Assembly: GCA_037013685.1 (NCBI GenBank)
Contig: CM072887.1
Location: 86,572,347-86,636,346, forward strand
Direction of reading: 5' to 3'
Source: Acridotheres tristis
Taxonomy: Eukaryota > Chordata > Aves > Passeriformes > Sturnidae
DNA length: 64,000 nucleotides
A program made the translations under genes and the position numbers. Below the pieces are notes generated by a model. It was not told the DNA's origin, did no database searches, and was given only the letters and a program-made list of their open reading frames with translations. How positions within the stretch are numbered: position 1 is the first letter of the stretch; each line of letters starts with the position of its first letter. This document shows positions 35,631 through 47,648 of the stretch, in pieces.

Positions 35631-38600
35631 CTTAGAAAGCTGTCTAAAAACCATTAGTCTAGAAACCATTGTACTGATTACTACTACTTGAGTGCATCCA
35701 TAAGTTTCATGAGACAATCATGCTGGTCAAAAAGATGCCAGGAACCACATTAGCATATTTAAAGCACAGATAATCACCTGCTTATGACTGGGACACTGAC
35801 GATTTTGCTGCTACAGAAATAGTCTGGTAATCAGCAGTCTGCTGGCATGTGGTATCCAAAGCATCCTGTGCTGAGCAGTACAGATCCTGTTACTTTCAAT
35901 TAAGCAAATTATTTTGATCCTTGAACATGATAAGACATTTCCAAGATGAAAGAATGAAGGAGTTTTCATGCAGACATCAGACCTCTCTCTTTTAAAAGAT
36001 GGTAAATTTTCTGTCCTTGTATAGGTCCGTTTATTTCTTCTTTGTATAGAACAAGACATGTTATAAGGCAGAGAAGCATTTCCTGATGTTTGGCAGCTCT
36101 GATTTCATAGAAGGTTTATGGTGATTTTGTACAGCTAGACGTGTAGTATTGAAAATATTGATTTTTGAATTTGAATTTTTTCCCCCCTCTCTATAGTGGT
36201 TTCAAGACCCGAAGAGCTGAGGCTTGTTGCCTTCTATGATTGCTATAGAAAACCCCATCAGGGTGGCATATTTCATTCATCATTGTCAGAGTCAGTCTTC
36301 CCAGGAGAAAACAGAAAATGCTTGAACTGCTTTTTGTTGTCACTTGAAGGCCATTAGAAAAAAGAACCAAAACATCACACAATATTACAAGAACTATTGT
36401 CCTTATTTAGAAAGTCACAAAACATCATGTATCTCCATATTAGGACTTCTACAGAGTGGATTCAAATTTATTCTGGATGAAATCACTTTGTGGTTTTCCC
36501 TTTAAGTCTTCCACTATGGAACATGAAGTTTTTGTCAAGAAATAGTTTTTGAATGGTTCCATTTCTAGTGAAATCAGCCATGCTTCACACAATGTTATCT
36601 GTTATCTCAAAAACTCAGTGCCACTTACAGTTTCATTATATAAGGTTTTGGAATTTTCAAGCATTTTTTGTGCAGTTGTCTTTATGCTGGCATCTAACCC
36701 TTTTGAAGCATCATCTGAAGCCAGGTAGGATCTCCAAGACTGCCTCTTGGTCACCTCAAAACACCTCAATTTACAGAATTGATTTTACACTTATGAAAAG
36801 AAGTGGTTGCACGTTTATTTGCAAGTATCTACAACTTCATTAGATATTTTGATTCCTGTTATAATCAGTGAAAATATAGTCAGTGCAGTCAGGGAATTCA
36901 AAATCCCAACTAAATAGATATCCAAGACTTGGTTAACCAAATTCCACTACCATTTGACTATAACAGTGGTGCCTTCCATACCTGAGAGCATCTGAATTGA
37001 TTTTTTGATATGGAACTGAATATTGGCCTTAACTAATAAAAAAGGAAAATGCAACTGTGTGGCACGTGAAGTTGCATTTCTGGAGTTGGAGCAGCATGTG
37101 CTGCTCATGCATCCATTACAGAGGCTAAGAGCAGGCTCCAGCTCTCACCATAGCATTTTCTCTGGGATGTAAATCAGTAAATATTTGGTGTTCAGCTTAA
37201 GTTGAAAAGGGATAATAGCCTGAAAAACAGTAACATTTTTACTGCAGCTCCCTTTTATGTAGTGCAAGACCAAAAGAGGGTGCCCATGCATCTGGTTGCA
37301 CAGAAAGCAAAGGACAAAAGCACTTGAGAATACATTAAAGTGATATCACAACTCTAATGACAGTTTCTTCTGACACTCGAATTGCTTTCCTGCCTGTGCA
37401 TGTAATCAGTATCTGACTTGCTGTGTTTCTGACAGGTGTCTCAGCCTTTCCAGAGATGCAGTGCCCCCAGCAATGGCCACAAACACCTGCCACTTTCACG
37501 CTCTGGAGAGAAAATACTGTGGATTCTGTGAGGCCTCAAACGGGGAGAGTGATTTTGTAACTCCAAGCCAAACAGCTGTGTTACCAAGCACAGCCATTTA
37601 GTCAGCATTTAAGTTATTTTCCTACATGAAAGTAATGCTTAGTATCTAAATAGAATTCTTCATCTTCAAAGAGTTAAACAAACCTTAGGTAATTAATCCA
37701 TACAGCATCCTGCAAAGGATGCTCTCTTTTCAAATTCAAAGACTATAATAGGTCTGCTTAAACCAAAGTACAAACATAAGTGGAGATCTCTCTTGAGCTC
37801 TGATGACTGGATCAATGGCAGCAGCAACAGTTGTATCTCTCTTCTGCTATACATCCTTTCCAAGGTTTGAAAACAAGATTTTCTCTGAATGTTATTTTAA
37901 GAAATATTTAGGCTAAGACATAAGGTATAATTATGGAAGTTAATAAAATAATAAATTAGTAACAAAATTTTTTTAAAAATCCACCTTGTAATAAAATACA
38001 CTCAAATGCTTTTTCTTTGAAGGTAAAGTTTTAGGATTTTAAAAAATATCTAATAATATATTTCCTCAAATATTCTTTCTGCTTCCATGAATCCTTAATT
38101 TAAATAATTCAGTAGAACAGCTTATTGTGGTGTGTGATCTGCTGCATTACTCCTGCCCTAAGTTAAGGTCCAGCTTAAAGCATCATGAATCTTATGCAGT
38201 GGCACAAGGCAAACCTTTTTTCTGAATTTTCAAGAATCTCCTTGACAAGGCAGCTGTCTAACAGCTGCAGGAAAGAAACAATTACAGATGAAGGATGTCC
38301 CCTGCCTTCTGGTCCTCCCAGAAATTCACTACACTAGTAAGCATTTTGTGATTAAACACCATTTCTTAAACGCTGTTTGAGAGGTTTTCTCAGCCTTCAG
38401 AAGTTTTCGTATTTCTGTTAGGAAAAGGTGGAGTCACTTATTTGGGTTGGTATTCACCTGCTTGTGCAGGCAAGCCTACCCCCCTTCTGAGTGCTACAGG
38501 AGGTGGAACCATGTGTGGAACTGAAAATCATCTTTTGAAGAACCAATATTAAGATTTAAAGTGTACAAATGTCTCATGATGCTTACTTTACACAGAAAAT

Positions 38601-40225
38601 CGTAGCAAAGCACAAACATTAGATTTTCGGATTATTTATATGAGATAGAGGCTGCAGTGGCTGAGGTATTATTTGAGAAACAAACGGCTCAGGACATATG
38701 GCGTTAAGAGACTTTTGGCAAACGTATAGAGCAAGGCATATGGCATATGATAACCTTGAAGGAAGAAGTGTCTCCTTGTATCTTGTTAAATCATATGATA
38801 AATTGATCTCTGAAGTTATTTCTTGACAGAGACTTGAAAGACAACGTTGTTTAGATAGTGTAAATTGGAGGGGTTTTGTGCTTATTTTACTATCCAAATG
38901 TGACTGCTAATTATTTCTAACTGGCAAATAGAGAAACTATTTTTTGTGTGTGTGAACTGGTTATAGGGACATGAATATGAACAGCCACCTTGTCAGCTAT
39001 TGTCTTGTTTTATATAATCCTATCAGATGTGGGAACCAGAGCATTCACCCACCTTAAGCAAATCTCACAGGCATGTCACAAAAAAGTTTATTAAAAGTTT
39101 GAACAAGAATCTTTTGGCTTTAGGTAAGTGCCCTCAGTATCAAAATAATGAATAAATTAGTTTAAGCAAGAAAATGTTATCTTTTCTCCTAGACTTTTTA
39201 AAAAATATTATGCTAACATTTTCTGGCACTTAAAAAACTTCTGTGCAAGTTGTATATAAGATACAACTAATTCCCATGTACAGGTTGCTGAACTGAAATA
39301 ATTTCATATTACATAATCATTAATTGGGATTACAATTTTAACAAAAGAGAACTAGGAGTAGGCAGACTGTTTTACCACAAAGATTTTATGCTACACAGTG
39401 TTGCTGCAAATTCCATGGAAAATTAGTTATCAAAGTTACAAATAAATCTCTTTTCCTAATCAATTTTTTTTCCACTCAGAAAGACAGATTTTCCAAGGCA
39501 AAGACATTGCTTTGATGTGCAGTGATAAAAAAAAAGAATGTTTAATGACAGTTTCAAGACACACATAGTAAGGCTGTTAATTTTATGGTAGAATATCCAG
39601 TTTTCATTACTAACAGAACTTGAATAAAAATTGAACCTTATTTTCCATAAAATAAAAATAAATTAGGGATATAGCCTTGACTTTCTCAAGTTTAAAGATG
39701 GTTTTTGTAGGATCAGGGTTGAAAATGCAACACCTTGAAGCATATAAACCTAAACCTATCCAGAAATCATGTTGTGTTATTTCCTTAATCTGCATCAGAA
39801 TAATTTAATGGTCTGTCTCAGATTGGCACTGGAAGTGTTTTTTTTTAGTCCAGATTGACTATTTGCATAGCCAGAATAGCCAGTTTGGAGGTAAGCATAT
39901 TTCTACATCAGTTTTGTAATTGAAAACCTTCCTGATGTAAGTCTTTATGGAATTACAGCTGAGAGCAGGGGTTTTTTTTAGAAGAGGTTGGACTCAGTTC
40001 AACATCCTGAATAGCACTTCCAAATATCATAATGCTGGGCCCACCAGTAGATGCAGCCAACTGGCATACACCAATGTCTACAGAGTACTTTTCTGCAGCC
40101 CACAGGATGTCTGAAGCTGGTTATAGGAAAATTGACAGCACCTGAACTGATAAATATTTTGGAAACTTCACTTGCCTTCACAGTGAATTTGTTCCTTATA
40201 ATCAAGCCCATCTAAAATTAGTTAA
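35631..40225. other. AT-rich noncoding stretch, no gene seen
   Basis: No transposon is recognised in these 4.6 kb. 37430-37560 is locally GC-richer and begins with a pyrimidine-poor but acceptable acceptor-like TTTCTGACAG, but no domain or frame supports an exon. GAGCAGCA-TG-TGCTGCTC at 37089-37106 is a near-perfect palindrome with 8-bp arms. Open frames do not exceed about 96 codons. Confidence 0.5.
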
Positions 40226-40795
40226 AGTACTGGTTTTGGCTGCAGCATTTTCTTCATCGTGGCTGGTACGAGGCTGTGATTTGGGTCTGTGCTGGAAGCA
40301 GTGGAAAATGCAGAGATGTTTTAGTTTTTACTGAGCAGTGTTTATACAGCCTCAAGACCTTTCCTGCTCCTCACCCTATCCCACCAGTGATAAGGCTGGG
40401 AGTGTACAAGGAGCTGGGAGGGGACGCAGTCAGGGCAGCTGATCCCAACTGACCAAAGGGGCAGCCCAAACCATATGGCAATAAAACGAGAGGAAAGGTT
40501 GGAGAGGAAGCTGCTGCCTGGGGACTGGCGTTGCATTGGTTGGCTGGCAGTGAATGATTATCTTAATTTCATCATTCTCTCTCTTGGGTTTTGTTTCTCT
40601 CTTTGTTATTTTCCTTTTCATTACTTAATATTGTTTTCTTAAATTATTTCATTTCAATTATTATACTCTTCCTATCTCAACTCATGAGTTTTCTCATTTT
40701 TACTCTTCCAGTTCTCTTCCCCATCTCACAGAGGGGTGGGAGAGCTAGCAACAGCTGTGTGAAGCTTAGTTGCCAGCTGGAGCTAAACCATAACA
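40226..40795 (+). mobile_element. Solo LTR, avian ERV (family B), plus orientation, nearly full length
   Basis: The unit begins near AGTACTGGTTTTGG (40226) and ends GAGCTAAACCATAACA at 40795, about 570 bp. It aligns in reverse with the deleted copy at 32796-33185 and with the fragment at 29735-29950. In this orientation it carries AACTGACCAAAGGG near 40448, GGCAATAAAACG near 40478 where the promoter TATA would be expected, and a long T/C-rich region (40565-40720). The U5-like CTCAACTCATGAGTTTTCTC block follows at about 40676. No internal retroviral genes or second LTR flank it, and I see no convincing target duplication. It is an old solo LTR. The family is recognised from memory of bird genomes, and its exact name is unknown to me. 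Confidence 0.8.
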
Positions 40796-42374
40796 ATCAT
40801 ATAATCCAACCATTCATATAAGCTTTTCTTTCACTCAATATATAAAAGGGAAAACCTACAGGCTTTTTTTTGTAAGGTAGATACAGCACTCAAACTTTAA
40901 AAAAACCCACCTGAAAATTTGGACTAGACACTAAATTTGTGGATGGATAAGACTGTGTCAGATGAATCTCTTAAAGCATCATCTGTTCATCATCAAAGAA
41001 CAATTTTCAGTAGCTTCAAAAGCTAAATCTGCCTTTGACCTTCAGGGCTAATAGAACATATCTGATCACATGTCCACAGAGCCAACAAAAGCTGTACATG
41101 TACCTTTAATAGGCTCTTGGACTGGGGCTATGACGTGGGACCTGCAAGCTGCTGGAAAAATGCAGAACACCCTCAGACTCTACAGAAGCTAATGAGGGGC
41201 AGGGGTCATCCTTACCTATCTGGTCAGAAGAAGATAAAAGCAGCATTTCTTCTCAAAGACCTTCCTGGCTAATTATGCTGTACATTTCCACGGACAAAGT
41301 ATTGACCTCCCTACATCACTAGGAATTGTGTCTTCAATTTTAATAGAAACCAAATTACACTGTAGGCATCTAACTGACCACATTAATGCACATATAATCT
41401 GGGAGATAAAAGGAATAAATCATCAAACTAGTTTGATCCTATTTAGGCTATTTAAAGACAAGTTCAGACTGTAGAACATGTATAGGTATTCCTGCAATGA
41501 ACAGCTAATAAATGGATTTAATAAAAATTAAAATTAAACAATCATAAATTGAAATTTATTTTCATTAGATTAATATAATTTTAAATTATTCATTAAATGT
41601 AATTAAAAAATAAACTATACTCTTCAAACTCCAATTGTATCTCCTTACACCGATGATTTTATAATTACAAAGGAAAATTATTTTAACAGAAAGGAAATTG
41701 TTTGCAAAAAGGTGTTAAAATTGATTTTTGTTCGGGTGGTGCAGCAAATACATTTTAATAAAGCAGTCAGACTGGGATTGGACACAAGATCTGTAACAGG
41801 CACATTTAAAGACTAGCTCTCATCTTCCAAAAATAACCCACTTGTGTCGATTTTAATTATGAACTGACACCATTAAAAAGAAATGACCTTACACAATCGT
41901 GATTCAGAACATGCATACTTTATATGAAATTTCATATTACTGCTAATGCATTGCAAATAATTACCTTATTCATCTACTCAGAGCTTAAACAGACTTTTTT
42001 TATACTTCATAAAGAAAAATAAACATCATCATGTAGACACAAGCTTTTATAGAAGGAATTCTGCCTTTTCTTCTCAATTCTCTCATCAAGCTCATGCCTG
42101 TTTAATGGAAATCACTTGCAGATCTTATACGGACATGAAATTTATATAAATTTGTATATTAAACTGATTCACTTTTTCATTCCTGTTGCAAATCTACCTA
42201 CCCACTCATACCCTTCACTGATCACACTTTAGTTAATGTACTGATTTTTTCAGGTTGCACCTGAAAATGCTGCACCACCAATAACTGGGTGCACACAGAG
42301 CACATAGAAAAACCAAGGAGCAAAAGATATCTTCTTTGAACTCACTGGATTCTGAGCTGCTATTTTTTTTCAGA
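40796..42374. other. Very AT-rich noncoding stretch, possible conserved element
   Basis: 41500-41720 is extremely AT-rich, with many TAAT/ATTA cores and little simple repetition. 41720-42010 is mixed and non-repetitive (for example GCTAATGCATTGCAAATAAT near 41942). The texture is compatible with a developmental enhancer, but this is an impression without comparative data. No exon is seen. Confidence 0.4.
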
Positions 42375-42625
42375 CTGTTCCCAAAACGGCCTGGCAGGAT
42401 GCTAAATCATGATGCTGGAAGGCCACAGGAGAGGATGGCTGAACAGCAGCACTGTCACTGTGCTGCCTGTCCTCTGCCCCACAGCCCCAGGTTTGGGGAG
42501 TAGCACTGGGATTGCTGCTGCCACCACCACTTTGCCTCTGCATTCCTGAAATCTCCCTCTGTGTACACATCCTCACAGCAAAGCGTCACCAAATCACCCT
42601 GGCAGGGAGGAGAAACTTAGCCAGC
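42375..42625. other. Unclassified GC-richer block
   Basis: This is a 250-bp block with raised G+C and no recognised family. Short open frames on both strands (68-70 codons) have no motif. It may be a remnant of an old repeat. Confidence 0.35.
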
Positions 42626-43812
42626 TCCTTTGTTCTGTTGACAGTGTTTGTTCACATTCTGCTTATTTATATTTTCTTAATGATGCACCCAGCATTACAT
42701 AAACAGGGTATGCTAACTTCCTAATTATATAATGTTGAATATTAATTGATAGAGTAAATTATTTATAATGCCCTCAATGTCTCTGGCCTTTGCAATTATG
42801 GCATCTGCTAATACACACAGGATTCTATCTACAGCCTGGAATGTCAAATTACAGTGCAGTGTTATTTTAAAAATGGATTTCTATGTGTAAGGCCATAAAT
42901 GGGCTGTAAAGCAGGGCAGACAGAGATCTTTTAAGTAAACAGATTTGGAAGCAGAAAGGCAACTCAATGTAGTTTTCCCTTGACACAAGTTAAAACTATA
43001 ATTTTAATAACTTTTTAAAATAAAGCTTTCAAATATGCATACTTAATAAAACAAAATGATCACTTAACATAAAATTATTTTTTAACCATTTTGAAATAAA
43101 ATGACCCCCTAATTGTTTAATGTCTGTTGCTTACCCTTTGCCTTTCTCTGTAGTCATTCTATAGTAACTCACTTAAAATCCAGAAAAAAGGTAACTATTC
43201 CTTTGGATTCCTAGTGTGAATTTCACTGGCTCTAATATACATTTATAACTATTAGAACTGGAGTTCTATGCAAATTATATTTATTACTTTCCTATTTTCA
43301 CTTTATCAAAGGAATAACTTTCATCACTTGATAAGATGTCTGATACTTTGAAAGGTAAGAGCTATGTTCTGTCATAAATTACATCTTTGGGTCAAGACAA
43401 TGCTATTCAGATCAAGTCAAAGCAAGGGATTGGACAAAAAAAAATCACCTCAATTCAAGGGCAAAATAAGAAACAGTTGACTGGAAAAATCTTTCCACAG
43501 CTTGTGTCAGCAAGAGTCTTCTGGGGAAGATTTTTCTGTGCTGGTGGGGATCAAATCACCTGTCAGGTTTCTGAAGGGACACATCAATCAGATTTGACAC
43601 ATTGCTGATTGTCCCATTAAATCACCACGTTGGTCCTGATTTGTCTCATCAGGTCAGATGAATTTTCTTTTGAGGAGGCTTGAAATGGCAAACTGTTTTT
43701 CAAATTTCTTGATTGAAGCCTTTTCTTGTCTTATGGATCATAAAACTCTATCCAAATAACAATGTATTTTAGAACATACACTTCTGTTATGTATGTTGAA
43801 CTAGCAGATATA
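42626..43812. other. AT-rich noncoding stretch, nothing recognised
   Basis: No gene, RNA or transposon is visible. Confidence 0.55.
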
Positions 43813-43992
43813 TTTTTCTTCCTTTTTTCTTTTACTATTTTTTTATTTTCGTTTTTCTTTCTTTTCCTCTATTTTTTTTCTCTCTCTTTTTTCTTTTCTG
43901 TTTCTCTTTTCTGCTTCTCTACCTTCACTTCCCCTTTTCATCTTTCGCCTTCTCTTTTCCATCTCATCTCATTTCTCTCATTTTTTTCCTCC
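43813..43992. repeat. 180-bp polypyrimidine (T/C) tract
   Basis: The plus strand is almost entirely T and C for about 180 bases, interrupted by only a handful of purines. It is a strand-asymmetric low-complexity tract of the kind that can form triplex (H-DNA) structures. The open frame through it is a Phe/Ser/Leu-rich artefact. Confidence 0.93.
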
Positions 43993-46498
43993 ATTAAAAG
44001 CTACATAGGATATTCAAAAACCTAAGTACATTTCCTAAAGTTCTCTATTAAATTTAGGTCAAAGAAAAAGAAGGAAAAAATCAGATAACTGTGGAGAACA
44101 ATACAGCTTTTAGAATGCAGAGGTTTCCTCTGACAAAGTAGCTCTGAGACATGTTTTATATGATTTCATTATGTTCCTGGGTTTTCTATTAACATTTTTC
44201 ATGTGCACCCAGAGATTTGGATGTATGAATATTTAAACACTCTAAAGAAATGAATAAATTAAGTGATCAGTACTTTAAATATTTCTCCCTTGACTTTTGC
44301 CACAATTTGGGATGTGGTAGTCTCAAATCCATATTTGAACAGATTATGCTCATACTTGATGTGACACTGGAAAGATGACTTTTTGTTGTCATGAGCTTGG
44401 CACCACTTAGATGGAACCTTGAGAACAAACCTGTGACCCAGCACCTGCCTGATTTGAAGTTCTCTGCAAATAAACCCTCTGTTGACATTTCAACATGGAT
44501 GCTTCCCTCTTCAGGCAGCATAAGGAAACGTCACGGCACATAACTCTTCCTGGTTGCCTACATTTAGTCTATACAATCTGTATTTCAACAATTCCAAGAG
44601 CTATTTAACTTAAAATCCGAGTCTCTGTTAAAAGCCACTTATATTTCTCCATGCACTGATTCCCTTTGAGAGAGTTCTATTAAAATCAAAAGAGAACAAA
44701 GATAAGTAAATAAATAAATGGATAAACGTAAAAAAATTTGGAAGCTCTACAAGCTGGGTCATGTGTCTTTTTAATCAATGGCCTTTCTGATGGGCTATTC
44801 TTACATCCAGTGTGAGTAAACCATTCCTGATTCATCAGCAGCCAGTGCAAACAAGTGCTACAGATACAGGTGGGGGATATCAACACAAGACTGATTTAAA
44901 GTGTGGCTAAAGGGGTTAATAATGCAGAAAAGCAGCTTGTCAGTCAGCATTTTCCCTGATTTGCTTTTGACCAAGATAATAACTGGCACTATGGGTTTCT
45001 AATCTGCATGGCTCCCTTCCACTACAGAGTAACATAGAAAAGATATATTCCCCAGAAAAGGATATGCACAGGAGAGACAGGGGGGCAATGTGTAGACTGC
45101 TCTGAACAAGGAAAGTAACTTTCTCCCTAGCATCTTTCTACCTGCCTGTCACAGCAGGAGGCCCACAACAAGTTACCTGGGTATGCCTGATGGTGTGGTA
45201 ATCAGCTAGATTGAGTTCTCTGTAAAGAAACAAATAAATAAATATCTATTTTAAAATATATATATATATATATAATATGCTCTGTACTCTCTTGGTGGGA
45301 CTGGACTTGAATCCACTTTGTTTTTGCAGCATAACTATGATGTGTCAAGCTTCAGATGGACACTCAGGAAGGCAAAGCAAGTCAAAGGTCCCTGAGACAT
45401 CCATTGTGTATCCACCTTGTGAGAAACAAATGTACCAAAATGGGGAGTCAATTAGGAAGGCTGTACACACAGAGGCTAAAGACAGATCTCTTAATTGAAT
45501 GATTAATGCATGTAGCAACAAGAGCTGCTTTCCCCCAGGAGGTTTATGTTTCAACAAATACACTTTGCATAAGGGAAAGCATTGCTGCAGTTTAACTCTG
45601 GTAGAATAGCTTTCCATTTTGATAACAGTCATGTCCCATTGCAACTGGCTTATGGAATGAAATAGAAAGCTGAAAATCATACAGATCACTACTGGCAATG
45701 GCACAACGGCTGCTCTCTGACTGCTTTTGACTGACTCTGTAGTTTAGACATTCTTACTAAATTTAGTTGGACATATTTGAGGAAGACTACTTACTGTGCT
45801 TGTGGAGTCTCAAGAGTGGATCATAACACCTGCACAACTCTGGTTACAGACTCTTAATTTCTGCTTCACTAGAAGCTAAGTAGCTTGATTAATTATTAAA
45901 TCTATGTCTGATACATTGAAGAAATTATCAAATATTTGGAAAAGGTCATAATTGAAGTTTTATTCTCAGCCTGAAAAATCAGAAAACACAGCAGGGCCAC
46001 CACATCCTAAAGATAGATATCTGTCAGGGTAATAACAAATGCATGTCCTTGTATCTGCTAAAAGTTAGTGAAGGTGTTGTATCAGACCTCTGTATAAAGT
46101 GCTAAATATAGAGAATGTCAATAAATGCCCACCAGCTTTTATGTCTATGCAATTTTAAGAAGTATCAACACTGTTTCCTGCGTGCCTGACACATATACTT
46201 ACAATAAACCAGCTCTTTACAAAATTGACTGACCATTATTGAAGTCTTAATTCTAGTTTTTAGATAGAATAGCCTTGAGGTTTAATTCAATATAATGCAT
46301 CTGAGACTCCCCAAAAGGCAGAACCCTGCCCTTTGCTTCATCAAAGACCTAACCTGAGGTGAGGAAACAGAGAGTTACATGTGGTGTTATGTCAGTATTT
46401 TCATCTCCTTATCCAAGGCAATATTTGCCTGCTCTTGGTCCTTATCCCCATTAGAAAAGAAAACCAAAACAAAACATCCCAATAGGGAGCATTGTAGC
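43993..46498. other. AT-rich noncoding stretch with an (AT)n run
   Basis: An alternating AT run lies at 45256-45274. Overlapping open frames at 45277-45704, up to 119 codons on the minus strand, have no recognisable domain. No exon or transposon is identified. Confidence 0.5.
45256..45274. repeat. (AT)n microsatellite
   Basis: Alternating AT over 19 bases without interruption. Confidence 0.95.
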
Positions 46499-47648
46499 TG
46501 TGATAGGTTGACTTGGGAGGAAGAAACTCAGAAGTTCTTCCTGGGGGAGTTTCCTTTGTGGGGGTTTTTGGGATACCTGTAACAGCCAATTGGAGAAAGT
46601 CAGTTCGCTCCGTGCACACACATTTTGAAGGAGGTAATCCGGAACTGGGGCTTTTTGTCTTTCCGGCGGCTGAGCAGGTAACACCGACCCGAGTCTCCCT
46701 CTCCCCCATGCGGGTGGGGGGGGGGGGCTCGGAGGCCGCTTGGGCCCCGTTTGCCAATGAGAGGGACCCGATGGCCGGGGGGAGGAAAAGTTGTGTGATA
46801 AAACCTTCACGGCTTCTTCCTCCACCGGCCGCTGCTCTGGCGTGGGGGGATGCTGGCTCTTTATACTGCCGGCCGGGCCTGCCCAGGTGGCCATGAACCA
46901 CGCGGGCCGCAGCCCAGCCCCGCAGGGGCTGAGTGGTGCCACCGCCATCCCCCCCCAGCACGGCCGAGCCTGGCCTAACTTTTGTAGTTGTGTTAAACTT
47001 TAACTTTTTAGTGTTTAGATAAGATTTGCAAAGCCTCCAGCCTTTCCTTTAAATATGAAAGGAAATAAGAAGATTTCTGAAGTCAGTGATGTAAGAGCTA
47101 AGTATTTTAAGATGGAAGGAGAATGAGAAGATGCTGAAATGGCTGAAAATCTTTTTGGAAAATTGTAGGAATGAACTGATGTACTGAATATTCCTTTAAA
47201 CCATGGAAAGAGACATGGGGGGATGGAAATGTTTCTTTTTAGGAGATAATTTGACTAAAGAACACCTGTGTTGGGAATTTGAATTTCTGCCTTGAGAAAA
47301 GAAGGGGATTGCAGTTTTTCTGAAGATGAAGCCTGAGCAGAGAGAAAGGAGACAGATAAAAATCGTTGTTTGAACATTTCGATTCTTAAAAGTAATACCC
47401 CATGGAATAGACATGACCCACATCTACAACTTTGGGACGGCTGTAGAACTGGGAGGAGGGTCACGGTTGCAAATTTCCCGGGCGGATGCAAATCGTGAGA
47501 GGTAAAACTACAAAAGGACTTTTTTTTCCTTCTTGTGGAACACATCCCTACAACTTCAACAAGAAGAAACTTCTCTCTCCAAAAGTAAACAAAAAAAGAC
47601 TAAATTAAGCCTGCCTTGCTCTTTAACTCCTGGTTCTGTCTCACAACA
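46499..47648 (+). mobile_element. CpG-rich LTR-like or promoter-like island (tentative LTR, plus orientation)
   Basis: A 1150-bp unit starts TGTGATAGGTTGAC at 46499 and ends GTCTCACAACA at 47648, with short imperfect inverted ends (TGTGA...TCACAACA). The first half is very GC- and CpG-rich (about 46600-46980). It includes a run of 12 G at 46716-46727, two CCAAT boxes (near 46584 and 46753), and AT-rich candidate TATA elements GATAAAA (46797) and CTTTATAC (46858). The second half is AT-richer, with an exact octamer ATGCAAAT at 47486-47493. It ends in AAATTAAGCCTGCC...CTCACAACA, resembling a weak polyadenylation signal followed by a short U5. Its opening bases match the terminus of family A, but the body aligns with neither LTR family. 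Intact CpGs suggest it is young, yet I find no clear target duplication. The alternative is a host CpG-island promoter. Open frames up to 186 codons (minus strand) have no recognisable domain. Confidence 0.45.

Noticed and set aside
32796..40795. The two family-B LTRs as the ends of one provirus
   Set aside because: They lie in opposite orientation and no gag-, pol- or env-like sequence is visible between them.
43762..44025. Phe/Ser-rich 87-codon frame resembling a membrane peptide
   Set aside because: It is a translation of the T/C-rich tract at 43813-43992. Hydrophobicity follows from TTT/TTC codons.
46401..46961. 186- and 165-codon minus-strand frames and a 127-codon plus-strand frame
   Set aside because: All three overlap in the CpG-rich island, where stops are rare. 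They are low-complexity Pro/Gly/Arg-rich products with no family resemblance, and mutual overlap on both strands argues for composition as the cause.
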